A stretch of 64,000 nucleotides of DNA from Carettochelys insculpta. Its lineage: Eukaryota > Chordata > Testudines > Carettochelyidae. The notes under the pieces were generated by a model. The model saw nothing but the letters and a program-made list of their open reading frames with translations, was not told the DNA's origin and did no database searches. Positions within the stretch are counted from its first letter, which is position 1; every line of letters begins with the position of its first letter. The stretch spans positions 187,957,298 through 188,021,297 of the forward strand of contig NC_134138.1 of the NCBI RefSeq assembly GCF_033958435.1, given 5' to 3'. Of this stretch, positions 24,505 to 36,394 are shown piece after piece. The position numbers were made by a program, and so were the translations under genes.

Positions 24505-24665
24505 ATGGTCTTGTGGTTAAATCACTGGAGTGGGCGTTAGGAAACCTGGCCTCAGTTCCCTTTTCTGCCCCAGACCTCTTGTGAGACTTCTGTACTTTCA
24601 ATTTCTTGTCTGAAAAACTCAGACTATTAGTGCAGAGCCCATGTGAGGCTAAATTCATTAGTGTT
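24505..24665 (+). repeat. MIR-type SINE
   Basis: The head GGTCTTGTGGTTAAATCACT, then GGAGTGGGCGTTAGGAAACC and CCTCAGTTCCCTTTTCTGCC, follow the tRNA-derived start and body order of a MIR-type SINE. It is diverged, with no clear tail. Confidence 0.6.
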
Positions 24666-26120
24666 TGCAAAAAGCTTTTAGATTATTAAATGGAAAGCAT
24701 CAGAGAATGCAAAGTATTTTTGATGTTAAGAACCCATATTAAAACTATTGTTTTATAGCCACTTACAGTGCCATAGGTTTTGCTTCTTTGCAAATTAGTT
24801 CCCTGAGCCTGTAAATACTTAATACTAATGAGTCGTTCCATCCTGTAATTTATCAGATTTGAGTTAGTGGTAAGATATAAAATCTTGTAAAGACTTTCCT
24901 ACGCTTACACATGGTTCATAGACTGCCTGAGAGAGCCCTTTTTAAGGCCATATAGATTTGCTGTTCTTCCAATATTTTTGGCAGTGTTCATCCACGTTGT
25001 TTTCATGCCATGTTAATACATGCTTTCTAAAAGTGCGTCAACTGAGTCAATGTTACAAACTATAAAGAGGTCTAAAATATAAATATTTTGCCCTGATGTG
25101 TTACTTTTACTCTGACACTGACCTTCTACATAAATTGTTTCTCCACTGCCACTAGCTCCTTTCCGTTAGTTAGAGCTGTGTGGCAGATACTTTGGAAACA
25201 AAATCTTGGACCAGTTATAAAATCCCATCTTCATGCACTGTATATTTTTTCCCTTTATTTCTTTCACGGCCATTCCTCTGTTTTTCTCCCCTTCAGAATT
25301 CAATACTATTTTTGTCATTGACGTCTAAAAATTATCAGTGGGCCCAATCCAAAAGTCCATCAATGTCAATGGAAAGGCTCACACTTGCGTACGTAGGTTT
25401 GCTCAACTAAAGAGGATCCAAAATTTTTAACTGTGAAAGCCCATGCAAGAACAGGTGACATTTTCCTGGGGGGAAAGGACTAAAAAGTACAGGTACTTTA
25501 GCGTAATTGTTAACTCCTATGGCAGCTAAATTCCCAGCACAAACTGCAGTGACCTCCTCAGAATGTCACTTCTGACAAAAGCATCGTGTATGCTCACATT
25601 GTCATATTAAAACCAGTCTAGTCAGGAGTGCCTGAAAATATGCTGTGTTGTACTTTGAAAACTAAAATTTTGAATTTTAAATAATTTTCATTTTTTTCTT
25701 TAGTAACTTGTAGGGCCCTTCATTTTGGCTTCTTGTGTCGTTTTTTTCAACAGTCAGTAGTGTCTTTTTAGGTTGAAAGAAATTTGCACCCCTAAGCCCA
25801 ACATTTCAATGTCTTTGCTCTGTCAGCTATGCAGAAATCTTTCATGCCAAACTGCATGTGACTTTGTGAAAATAATTCTCACCATAAATTCACATGTTGA
25901 ATGTAGTAATCAGCAAGTCTCACAATGTCATATAAAAGTCATTTATGAGTTTAAAGTCAAACCGATGATTCCAAGATAGCAACCTGGAATATTTTCCAGC
26001 TACTTCACCATTGAGATAACCTTGCATTGCATAAAGGCAGCAAGTACCTAAGATTTGATTATACAATGTACTCCTTTCTTTGTTCAGTTAGTTTTACTAC
26101 AACCCTAAGTGTTCTTATTA

Positions 26121-26315
<195 letters not shown>

Positions 26316-26950
26316 CTATACAGCTCCTAGCTTCAGTTCTAAATTTCACCCACTCTAAATAACCATGAATATCAGAAACAAATGCAAAGAAACCATTCAA
26401 AAAGGCAGTTTCTATAAGAGCTTGATGAGCGCTAGAATGTGATTAGTTGGATTATTCTGTACAAAAGCTAGACTTGCAGTGCACCTCATTGACAGCAGAG
26501 ATGCATCTTCTCTTCTCAGATGACCTACGCAACAATGAGCAATGCATTAATAATAGGATACTGTAATCCTGCAAAGGGCCTGATCCAAAGCTCACTAAAA
26601 TCAGTGGAAAGAATTCCATGTACCCCAGGGTCAGGCACCTGGGTACAAAACCAACCACTCAACCATTTTCTGATCCCTGAGGAACAGAGTGCCATCAAGT
26701 GCCCCCAGAGTCTATTTACAAAGGGATCTCCTATATGGTACCTATGCCATGTTGGGAATCACCTTTCGAAACCTAACACCTCTTGCTTTTCTAAAATTTG
26801 ACTCAGTATTTTCCTCTATGCACCAGGTGTCAGTAAATCATGTCCTGGGGAGATGGGGAGCATTGTAGGTTTTCCCCCACCTGATACATGTCATTACATC
26901 CCACCACCTTTTTTTTTTCTTTTTTAATGCACTGAAAAACCAAATGAACC

Positions 26951-27111
26951 TACAAGAAGTCCTGTGACACCTTAAAGACTAAGGGATATTTTGCAGCATT
27001 AAGTTTTGCTCCTGAAAGCTTAGGCTCCAAAAATATCTGTTAGTCTCTAAGGTGCCACAGGACTTCTTGTTTTTGAAGATACAGACTAACTGGGCTACCC
27101 CTCTGACACAA
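26951..27111. mobile_element. PLE tail fragments in inverted arrangement
   Basis: The right part (about 26990-27111, +) reads AGTCTCTAAGGTGCCACAGG and ACTTCTTGTTTTTGAAG, then CTGGGCTACCCCTCTGA, a known sauropsid PLE-type 3' end. The left part is the inverse, CAAGAAGTCCTGTGACACC. The two copies of the tail therefore point towards each other's opposite ends, about 350 bp downstream of the BMPER exon 1 donor. Confidence 0.6.
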
Positions 27112-27339
27112 ATGAACCTAATGCACATCTCGCCTTTTCCATATGCAGAACAACCAGCAGAACAACAGCACATGTGGGCTCTGAATCCCCAGCCCCTGTC
27201 ACAACTCCCTGGGAGGTGGGAAAGTGGTTTGCTGTCAAGGAGCTCCCGGGCTTTAGCCTTCTAAGGGTTCCCCAGCACCCTGAACAGAAGCAGATCTCAA
27301 GGAGGAAGGCTTCTGCGGCCGCTCTCGCTGCCCTCTTGC

Positions 27340-28330
27340 CCAGAGCGCCCCGGGGCTGCCGAGCCGACCGGAGCGGGCTGCCCACCCCCTGCTGGCCGGG
27401 CGGGGATCGCCTTGGCTTTGGCCGGGCGAGGCGGCAGCGGGGCGGGATCCCCCCTTACCTGTCAGGAAGGAGGACGCCAGGGCCCGCGGGAGCCAGAGGG
27501 GGCTGAGCAGGAGGCAGGCGGCGAAGGGCAGCGCAGCCCGAGGAGCCCCGCCGCCGGCGAGCCAGAGCATCGTCCCCGGGAGCCGAGCCGGGCTGCGGCG
27601 TGAGCGGAGCGGGCCGGGAGGAGGGGGCCGGCTGCGCTGAGCGTCGGCGGAGCGGCCCCGCCGGCGTGGGCTGTGCGGGCCGGGCAGGGCAGCGGATCCC
27701 GGCTCGGCGCTCGCCGGGAGAGTGGCTGGACTGCCCGAGCTGCCGCCTCCCCCGGCCCCAGCGCACACCCCCGGCCACGCCGCCCGCCCGGGCCCCCGCA
27801 GCGCCGGGGGCGGGGAGAGGCAGCGCTGGCTCCGCAGGGGGGCAGCGGGGGACGCGCCCCGCCGGGGACCCCCCGCCGCTCGGGCACCCCAGCAGGGGCG
27901 GGGCCGGGGCCGGGGCGTAGTGTCCGGCCCCTAGGCTCTGCCCGCCCGGCCGGGCCGAGAAGCTGTCAGCTCACGCCCCTCTCCGTCTTGCCACGAGCCC
28001 TCGCCCGCATCGTGCCCGCCTCTAGCCCCCTGCACCCCTTCCCCCTCCGCGCCCGCCTCTAGCCTCCCGCACCCTTTATACCCGTTCCCGCTCCGCGCCC
28101 ACCTTTAGCGCCCCGTACCCCTCCTGCACCTCTTCCACCGCCCTCTTCGCCTGCACCTTCTCCCCCATCTTTTTCTACCCCCCCCCCCCGCACCTGTCCC
28201 TCTACCGCCCTGCCTTGCCGCTCCTGCCAGCAGCGCCCCCACACCGCCTCCTCTGCCTGACCGTCGTCCTTTCCGGGCTGACTTGGGGGGCTAGTCCCTA
28301 GGCTTTCCGGGTGCACTTGCAGCCAGACAG
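27340..28330. promoter_or_regulatory. CpG island spanning BMPER exon 1 and 5' flank
   Basis: The base composition changes abruptly from AT-rich to very GC- and CpG-rich at about 27300 and back again after about 28350. The island contains coding exon 1, the presumed 5' UTR and the proximal promoter on the minus strand. It includes C runs near 28180 and many CCGCCC/GGGCGG-type (Sp1-like) motifs. The long frames on both strands here follow from high GC content and are not genes, apart from the BMPER signal-peptide exon. Confidence 0.8.
27459..27570 (-). CDS. BMPER: BMPER (crossveinless-2) coding exon 1, signal peptide
   Basis: BMPER is a secreted extracellular protein with von Willebrand C domains that binds BMPs and tunes their signalling. 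This exon encodes 37 residues plus one base of codon 38. It starts MLWLAGGG, has a hydrophobic leucine-rich core and ends ALASSFLT(G). The start MLW and the end LASSFLTG agree with the vertebrate BMPER signal-peptide exon as I know it, with predicted cleavage after ALA. The start codon has A at -3 and is the first in-frame ATG in the open stretch reaching up to 27768. The exon ends CTGACAG followed by GTAAGG, a strong donor in phase 1. The exon lies in a CpG island, as expected for a first exon. The middle of the signal peptide differs from mammals, which is normal for such sequences. The remaining exons must lie below position 1 or went unrecognised in 1-27458. Confidence 0.88.
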
Positions 28331-28356
28331 ACGGGCGCGGGGGGAGAGGGGGCGCG

Positions 28357-28378
28357 ATTTATACTAAGCTAAAAATAG
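28357..28378 (-). promoter_or_regulatory. TATA-like and MEF2-like motifs upstream of BMPER
   Basis: On the minus strand TATAAAT lies at 28363-28357, and CTATTTTTAG, which fits the MEF2 consensus YTAWWWWTAR, lies at 28378-28369. An AP-1 consensus TGACTCA is at 28458-28464. They sit about 0.8 kb upstream of the BMPER start codon, at the edge of the CpG island. A transcription start near 28330 would be consistent but is not shown by the sequence. CpG-island promoters often lack a TATA box, so this is tentative. Confidence 0.35.
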
Positions 28379-28379
28379 G

Positions 28380-29241
28380 AGTCAACTAGATCCCCAAGTA
28401 ACTGTAAATGGGGACTGCGGGGTGGTGAAGGTGGGGTCACGTTTGGCTCTGTCCCTTTGACTCATCCTCACCTAGTCCGGCTTAGCGCGGTTGGGACTGG
28501 CTGAGTGGGTTTGCTCGCTGCCAACGAGCAGAGCCCAGCCATCTCTGGGAAGAGAGGGGCTGACGTCTTCAGATTCCCTGAGAGCAGTTTATTTACTCAT
28601 TCTCTCACGGGAAAAGCTGCTGCCCTCCCGTCCTGCGGCTCCAAGCCGGAGAGACTGAGCAGAGCGTCAGCAGAGAGGGGTCGAGAGAAGCAACAGTAGT
28701 AATTCACAGAGCTGCACCAATGGGGATCCTCCTCCTGTCCCCGTGCTGCCCCCTCGCTCATGATAGCTGCAACAAAACCTGACACAGTCCAAGTGCTAGC
28801 CACCCACCCATCGCCAGGAGAGCTGGGGCAGCACATTTGCAAATCCAGTTGGGCCTTTCCAGAGGAAGGCAGTATTAACAAATAGATTTTGGAGAAATAT
28901 TTCCCCATCCTTTCTTGAAGATAGAAGCTTCTTGGAAAAAAAGTTTCCTATGAGGGCTTTGGCCTTTACTTGCCTATTATAAGGTATGTACTCATTTACA
29001 CCAAGTTAAAATGGTCATACAATACTGCTGTTTTTACTGAATAGCGTTTTACTTTCACTTTGCCTAGGTGTGTTTGTCTACAAAGGGGCAGCAATAACCA
29101 ATCAGGTCTGTAATTTTCAATAGTTTTTCCATTCCTAAAACTGACCATGTGCTTTGAGTTCCTGAGACATTTACTCCATGGCAGTTTTTAATTTGCTGAG
29201 CTAGTCCTTAACATGTTCTGTTGCTACTACAAACTCAGGTA
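28380..29241. other. BMPER upstream flank, no element seen
   Basis: Unique sequence passing from moderate GC to AT-rich. Apart from the AP-1-like motif at 28458 I see no gene, RNA or repeat in it. Confidence 0.5.
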
Positions 29242-29630
29242 GGCTGTGTCTATACATGCATTACTTTTTCAAAAAAGAATGCAAATGAGGGAAATTAAAA
29301 ATGAAAATGAGGCATTGATTTACATATCTCACACTTCATTTGCATAATCTCTTTTTGGAAGTGATTCTTGCAAAAGAAAAAAAGCAGTGTACAAAGGCTC
29401 TTTTGAAAATAAAACACATCTTCAAAAGAAGTCTTCTTCCTGAAACAAAACAGGAAGAAGGATTCTTTCAAATATGGGGTTTGTTTTCGAAAGAGCCTGT
29501 CTACACTGCTTTTTTTCCTTTGAAAGAATCTCTCTCAAAAAGAGATTATGCAAGTGAAGCACGAGATACGTAGATCGGTCCTTCATTTGCATTTCTCTTT
29601 TGAAAGAGGAATGCAAGTGTAGACACAGCC
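29242..29630. mobile_element. Palindromic Harbinger MITE
   Basis: Termini are GGCTGTGTCTATACATGCAT and the inverse ATGCAAGTGTAGACACAGCC. The arms share ATGCAAATGAGG, TCTTTTTGGAAG-like and GAAGAAGGATTCTTTC blocks around CCTGAAACAAAACAGG, the same centre as the element at 19876. Confidence 0.85.
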
Positions 29631-29654
29631 ATAAAGTATACCCATTCACACACT

Positions 29655-31476
29655 GGCTGTGTCTACACTAGCAGGTTCTTTTGAAAGATTTTTTGAAAGA
29701 AGGGGGCTCTTTCGAAAGATCCAGCAGAGCATCTACACACAAAAAGTGTGCTTTTGAAAGTAAATCAAATGAATCATAGAATTCTAGGGCTGGAAGGGAT
29801 CTCAGAAGGTCATCTAGTCCAGCCCCCTGCCTAAAGCAGGATCGACTCCAACTAAATCATCCCAGCCATGACTATGTCAAACCGGAATATTGAAGACTGC
29901 TATCACATTGCCCCAAGTGTTCTCTTCTGCAAACTAAATAAGCCCAAATCTCTCAGCCTCTCCTCATAGGTAATGTACTCCAGCCCCCGAATCATTTTTG
30001 TTGCCCTCCGCTGAAACATCTCCGGTGCATCCACATCTTTTCTGTACTAGGGGGCCCAGAGCTGGACACAACACTCCAGAAGTGGCCTCACCAGTGCTGA
30101 GCAGAGGGGAATGATAACTTTTGTAGATCTGCTGGAAATGCTTCTAATGCACCCCAATATACCATTAGCCTTCTTGGCTTCAAGGACACAGAATTGACTC
30201 ATATCCAATCTCTCATCCACTGTAATCTGCAGGTCCTTTTCTGCTGCACTGGTACTTAGCCAGTTGCTCCCCAGCCTGAAACAGTGGTTGGGATTCTTCC
30301 ATCCCCAGGGCAGGACTCTGCACTTCTTGTTGAACCTCATCAAATTTAATTTGGCCCAATCCTTCAATTTGTCTAGGTCACTCTGGACCCTATCCCTACC
30401 TTCCAGTGTATCTACCTGACCCCCACCTTAGTGTCATCTGCAAATTTGCTGAGGGTGCAATCCAGCCCCTCATCCAGGTCATTAAGAAAGATATTAACAG
30501 TACTGGCTCTAGAACTGATTCTTAGGGCATTCCACTTGAAAGCAACCGCCAGCCAGACACTGAGCCATTGACCACTTCCCATTGGGCCCATCCATCAAGA
30601 CAGTTTGCTATCCATCTGATAATCCATGTATCTAGTCCATACTCCCTTAACCTATGGGCAAGCATGTTGTGAGAGACTATATCAAAAGCTTTGCTTAAGT
30701 CAAGGTATATCACTTCCATTGACTTCCCCATGTCCACAGAGCCAGTTACCTCATCATATAAGCTAATCAGATTGGTCAGGCACGACTTGCCCTTCGTGAA
30801 TCCATGCTGACTACTCTTGATCACTTTCCCCTCTTCCAAGTGCTCCAAAATGGATTTCTTGGGGATCCTCACCATGATTTTTCTGGGCACTGAGGTGAGG
30901 CTGACCAGTTTATAGTTCCCTGGATTGTCCTTCTTTCCTTTTTTAAAGATGGGAACGACATTTGCCTTTTTCCACTCATCTGTGACCTCTCCCAATCTCC
31001 ACAGGTTTTCAAAGATAATAGTCGAAGGTTCTGCAATGACATCTGCCAACGCCCTCAGTACCCTTCTATGCATTAAATCCAGACCCATTGATGTGTGTGC
31101 ATCTAGCTTTTCTAAATAGCTCTTAACCCATTCTTTCCTCACCAAGGAAGAATGCAGCACTCCTTTCAAAATCAATCTTCCTTTCCCATTTCAGGAAGAG
31201 CGTCCCTTTTTGAAAGCTTCTTTCGAAAGAAAATATGCGTAGAGGTGCCTCAGGCCCTTTTTTGTCGAAAGAGTAGTCCTCATGGGGCCTGATATTTCAG
31301 TCCCTGACCCATTCTTTTGAAAGGAGTTCAGCTGTATGGATGATCCCTTTCGAAAGAGCAGATCACTCTTTTGATCTGCTTGGTTGCGTGTAGACATGCT
31401 CTTTCGAAAGAAGTTCTTTCAGATGAGATCTTCTGGAAGGGCTTCTTCTGAAAGGTCGCTAGTGTAGACGTAGCCC
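29655..31476. mobile_element. Harbinger MITE interrupted by a CR1 LINE
   Basis: The left arm GGCTGTGTCTACACTAGCAG begins 24 bp after the previous MITE ends. The right arm ends GCTAGTGTAGACGTAGCCC at 31476. ACT flanks both sides (29652-29654 and 31477-31479). The arms share TTCTTTCGAAAGA and GAAAGATC blocks. About 1.4 kb of CR1 sequence lies between the arms. Confidence 0.8.
29774..31185 (-). mobile_element. CR1 LINE, 5'-truncated, defective ORF2
   Basis: Minus strand. A frame from 31175 to 30522 encodes the reverse-transcriptase N-terminal half, with WKKANVVPIFKKGKKDNPGN, QHGFTKGKSCLTNLI and VIYLDLSKAFDIVSHN. The piece at 30367-30047 continues with [20 protein letters not shown] and [15 protein letters not shown]. 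Between them, near 30430, ADD-like sequence is in another frame. The 3' end (29880-29774) has the CR1 tail ATGGCTGGGATGATTTAG, GACCTTCTGAGATCCC and CTAGAATTCTATGATTCAT. A stretch before the tail appears deleted. It is inactive and inserted into the MITE at 29655-31476. Confidence 0.9.
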
Positions 31477-31479
31477 ACT

Positions 31480-32890
31480 GTATAAAATGTGTACATACAT
31501 GTATCATGTGGCAGACAAAATTTTCTTCTAGAAGGGATCTTGAAGCCTATCTCACAAATCTTCCTCAGCCAACTGTGAGGTTTCATTCATGTAAAGGAAA
31601 CCCTGTAAGCATAAATTAGGTTGATGACACTCTGTAAAGGATCCTTCAGCTTGATATACTTTTATTTTCTATTTCATCTTTTCCTTCTTCTCTCTCTCCT
31701 CTGAAATGTTTTTGAGTTTCAATGTTATTACTCAAAAGAGGAGTTTTAATATCATCAAATCTGGTACATGCTGTCAATGAGCAGAAAGCAAGATATATCT
31801 ATCATCTAACAATTGAATGTTTCACGAATTATGTGTAAATAAAAAGACTTTTTGTTGCTCAGGAAAAAAAAATCAAAGATGTCAGATTTTCATGACTGTT
31901 TTGTAAAAAAAAAAAAAAAAAAGAATAATGAAAGCATGCATCTTTGTTATAAAATGTAAAACACTCTGAAATTGTTCATGACACAGGATTCACCACCTAC
32001 ATCCTGAGCAAAATTTTCTTTTATTTCAGAAGGCATGCAGAAGTTTGCAACCGCAGAATATGAGGACTATCTAAAAATATAATTGGTAATCTTACAATGA
32101 TCACTATCCAAAATCCCACTGTATTCAACAAATAAATATTTAAACCCATATCTCAGTCTACATCAGATTCTTCCTCAGGAGGTAGACAGATATGCTTATC
32201 TAGAATCTATTGAGGGAAATACCTTTGATAGAGGTATTACCAAGTTACTTTTTTTGCTTTCCTAAAAAATTTGTGTCAGTAATAACATTTAAAGATTACT
32301 CATTATTATGGAACAGCAGTTATCTTTATATGAATATGTTGTATGAAAATGTGGGTAAAACTATTCCTTGGAAATAGCTGTTTAGTAGTTCACAGATGTT
32401 TAAATGAAAATCACTGTAGACTGCACCTCTTGAAATACCCTAGGAAATGTTTTCATCCGTCTGTGTTGTTCCATAGCACAGATGTAGAGAAACTTTTGAC
32501 AAACCTGCCTTTGCTTTCTATTCATAACTAGTCACTACCATTTCCATGCTTCTATTCTAGTACAAGAACAAATATTTTTACAGCAGCAGCTTTGTAGGAA
32601 GTTTATTAAAGTACCTTGTAAGTACTCACGATAACTTCTTGAGTGACAGCTACTTCTGGCAACAAGGTATATCATTGAGTATGTTGGGTTTTGTCCTCCC
32701 TACAAACTAAAAATTCATTGAAAATTAACACCTGCTGGTGTGAGAAATGAATAAAAAATTCACAGTAATCAAAGCACCTCTGCTTTCAGTTTGCGTAGAA
32801 ACATCAGTGGTATTCAAGTAAAAGTGAAGAATTTGACTAAAGAAAATGTGTTACCTTCTTTCATAAAATTTTGCTGTAAATACATAGCAC
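31480..32890. other. Unique AT-rich stretch
   Basis: No element or gene recognised. It contains a poly(A) run near 31904-31922. Positions 31750-31795 match, inverted, the loop of the MITE at 35292-35812. Confidence 0.5.
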
Positions 32891-32894
32891 AGAT

Positions 32895-33552
32895 TGTACC
32901 TCCCTTATCTCGCATGCTTGGGACCTGGATGGTCCTAGGCAAGAGAATTTGCCAGATGAGGGGAGGTGTAGACCTTCTGCAGGCAGAAATCTCTGCTATA
33001 TGGGCTGCTGCAGCTCCAGCCTTCAGCCTCTCACCCCAGCCCAGGCTGCCATGGGGCTCCAGCCAGCCCTTGCACCCCTGGCCTCCAGGGAGCAGAAAAG
33101 GGCTCCAGCTCCCAGCACCATGGCAGCCACGTGGCAGCCTGCTGGCCCCTGCTGCCGCAGGGCAGGCAGAAGCTCCTGGCTCTCATGTACCTCTTCCCTG
33201 CTGCTCCTGCCCTGGCCCCATACTGCTGCCTGGTGGCGGGGGGATCCAGTCCCAATCCCTGCACTGCTGCAGGATGGCAGGAGCTCTGGCCCCAGTCCCA
33301 CACTGCTACAGAACCATGGGCTCCAGCCCCAGTCCCCACACTGCTGCAGGAAGGGGTGGGGATCATGTCCCAGCAGGGGCTCCGGCCCCTGACCTCCGCA
33401 CTGCTGCAGAGCAGGCAGGGGCTCTGGCTCTGAGCCCTGTGAGAGCTCCTGCACCAGCCACAGCTATCTCGTTTGACAACATCCATGGCATACCAGATGA
33501 GGGATGTTGCTGGATGAGAGAGTACTGGATTTCAGAGGTGCAACCTGTCATG
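32895..33552. mobile_element. pogo-like element with GC-rich repeat core
   Basis: The left end TTGTACCTCCCTTATCTCGC and the right end (inverse of GGATTTCAGAGGTGCAACC) are weak inverted termini. The core (about 33241-33425) has four diverged units of about 40-57 bp built on CACTGCTGCAG and GGCTCCAGCCCCAG. Frames up to 283 codons run across it but change with GC content and resemble no protein I know, so I do not call them genes. Confidence 0.5.
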
Positions 33553-33707
33553 GCAGCTGAGGTAGCATACCCACCACTCATCTTAACTCATTCTGTTAAA
33601 CAGAGCAAGCCCATCTCTTCCTGCTTAAAGTCAAGTGTCTAACTTCATATATTTGAAGGAAAGCAGTTATGAAGCTAAACATATGAATTGGTTACACAGA
33701 GTTCATC

Positions 33708-33990
33708 ATCATCAATAACCGTGGGCTCAGCGCCCGCTGGCGTCTGATGCCTCTCTCACTATTTCCTTCCATCTTTCCGTGTCCAGTGTGGAGTGGCTTC
33801 GTTTCTGTAGAATAGCTCCGCACCAATCTACTATATCATCTATCCATTCTCTGTGGGGTCTGCCTCTCCTATTCGAACCATCCAACAGACTTACCTTTTG
33901 GTATTTGATTACAGGTGCTACAATAACATAAACAAACAATTCAATAATAATTATTATTAACGCTCTTGCCTGAAGAACTTTCAGCACATT
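33708..33990 (-). mobile_element. Non-LTR retrotransposon 3' end fragment
   Basis: On the minus strand 33905-33732 encodes RRGRPHREWIDDIVDWCG followed by DTERWKEIVREAS. This is the RRGRP..W.DDI..W....DR..W..LV..A signature found at the C-terminus of several non-LTR reverse transcriptases. It is followed by a TGATGATGATG-type simple tail. The rest of the element is absent. Confidence 0.65.
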
Positions 33991-35288
33991 CGTTAGGCCT
34001 AAATACCCCTCTCCAGTAAAACAATGTCTGAAACAAGTAGTGGTTGTATAGGGACTCTATGAGGTTCACCCTGCTGAATTCACAGTCCTATTTGATGCTC
34101 TCCTTAGGCAGTTGCATTTGAGGTTTGCACAGGGTATTCAGGCAGGTGGGTTCCCAGTTCTTCAGAGACTGCCAATCCATGAGGAACTGAAGCACTGACC
34201 CCACAGACAGCAACACATCTACACTACTTAGTACTTCCTGACAGCCCTTAAGCTACTGATAGCATGTTTTTTGGAGAAGTCACTTGCTACTAACACAATT
34301 GATGCACCTGTGCCTCAATCCTTTTTTAAGCTGCTAGGGACGGAAATGAATGTTGCTAGAAGCAGCATCAACTGCCAGCATCCCCAGAGATATTTTCAAA
34401 AGACCTAGATGGTAGCATGACATGCAGAGTGTCTCCTTTCCAGTTAAGGTTCTGCTTGAAATGGGAGAAAACTATATCATCTTAATTATTTTTGTCCCTT
34501 AGTCTTCCTCCATTCAGGAGCACAGGATCCCACCTTTTCCCCCCACTTCATACCTCAGAGGCAATCATCTTGGCCCTTTTACTCTTATTTTGGTATTATA
34601 ATACATTAAATCACGTTTCCATCACTACTCTCATTTCTACTAGATTTTTTAAGCTAAAGGAGATTGCATGAGTGTGAAAACAGAATTTCATGTTTCTAGG
34701 TGACACTCAGGAAGTGATACATTGAACAGAATCAAACCCTGATACTAAAATCCAAATTCTGCTATCAGATCCACTCAGAGCACTCAGGAATCTAATGATG
34801 TAATCACTTACCTAATTTGTAAGGGTATTAAAGGTTGGTCCTAACAAAGAAAACATACACTCAGAACAAAGCATGCAGCTTTACAGAATAGCCAAACAAA
34901 CTAATGGAAGTTTAGGTATTGCCATAATATATACATACATCTATCAGTTGACTGTTTCCTGAATAATGTTTTCTTTCTGATTGATACATTGTTAATGGCG
35001 TTGGTTATGAGATGGTCTTAATTGAGTTTAAGAGTTACCACCCACCTAAAAGTAACCGATTATTTCTAAAGTAGTATTACATTAAAATAGTAAAGAAGTT
35101 CACACTTGTCTAAGTTTTAATCTGATTGGTCAGCAGACTCAGAAACCAAATGTCTATATACCTTATTCTTAGTCTAAAGCGTGCTGCATGGAAAATCCTA
35201 ATCTTATAGAAGTCACATATTTCTCTTGTGCCCATGGATTTCTGGTGCTCTAAAAAGGTTCTTGTGTAGTGGCTCTTCTTAAAATCAT
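33991..35288. other. Unique AT-rich stretch
   Basis: No gene, RNA or repeat recognised. Confidence 0.45.
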
Positions 35289-35291
35289 AAA

Positions 35292-35812
35292 GGCTGTGTC
35301 TACACTAGCTCCCAACTTCGAAGGGAGCATGGTAAGTAGGGCATTGGGAGATTATTAATGAAGTGCTGCGGTGCATATGCAGAACTTCATTAAGCTAATT
35401 CTCCCCCACGGCAACTTCAAAGCGGCAAACTTCGAAGTGCCAGCTTGCATGTAGCCACAGCTAACCCGCCGGTACTTCAGAGTCCCCAGGCTACTTAGAA
35501 GTCCCTTTACTCCTCAGGACCAACACCATTAACAGTGTATCTTGCTTTCTGCTCATTGACAGCATGTACCAGATTTGATGATAATCCTCAGGAGTAAAGG
35601 GACTTCAAAGTAGCCTGGGCACTTCGAAGTACTGGCAGATTAGCCGCAGGTACACACAAGCTGGCACTTGGAAGTTTGCCACTTCGAAGTTGCTGCAGGG
35701 GAGAATTAACTTAATGAAATACTGCATATGCAGCGCAGCACTTCATTAATAATCTCCTGACACCCTACTTACCATGCTCCCTTCGAAGTTGGGAGCTAGA
35801 GTAGACACAGCC
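35292..35812. mobile_element. Palindromic Harbinger MITE with captured loop, TSD AAA
   Basis: Termini are GGCTGTGTCTACACTAGCTC and the inverse GAGCTAGAGTAGACACAGCC. AAA is found on both sides (35289-35291 and 35813-35815). The arms share CTTCGAAGTTGGGAG-type, AATGAAGTGCTG and CTCAGGAGTAAAGGGACTTC blocks. The loop (about 35519-35586) is not arm sequence: 35538-35583 is an exact inverted copy of 31750-31795. Confidence 0.9.
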
Positions 35813-36394
35813 AAAGTGAGCAAGATATGACGTACCAGATGTGCAAGTAAAGGAATATTTACCTTCATCATGTCATTTATCTTCACTGCTTCATATTTAT
35901 GGTAGTTTTCAAAACAAAGGAGAAATCTTTTATTGATGGCTGTGGGTTCTTCAGAGTTCTGTTCCAATATGTAACCATGTATTTACAGACCTATAAAAAG
36001 TAAATAATGTGCATTGAATATGATGATGTATAGAATAAATATAAATGATGATTACATACATATTTTAATCATTAACTTTTTATTAAGGATCAAAAGCAAT
36101 TGCTAACCATACAAGCTATTTGCTTTCATAAATATTAAAAGGTAAGGGGGGGATATTTATTAAGGTGTGGATTGCTGATTTGTCAGACTCTGACAAATTC
36201 TTATTTAGGAAATTGATTGTAATTTTTAACCACTAAAATCAAGGCATAGTATTCCAACTTTTTTGCTAATATACTTTTCATTATGGTGGTTCATCAATAC
36301 ATGGGAACAATGAAATGAAATAATACATTGCCATGATATGAGCATTACCCCGCTATGCAGGACATCACTTCTTAACTGTCCTGTGGCTCTCTGT

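Noticed and set aside
27600..28062. Long overlapping frames on both strands in the CpG island (for example 27673-28062, 27462-27887)
   Set aside because: They follow from high GC content with few stops. No domain is seen, and the BMPER signal-peptide exon explains the coding signal.
32791..33642. 283-codon frame on the plus strand, the longest in the window
   Set aside because: It crosses the tandem GC-rich core of a pogo-like element. Similar-length frames exist on the other strand and there is no recognisable domain.
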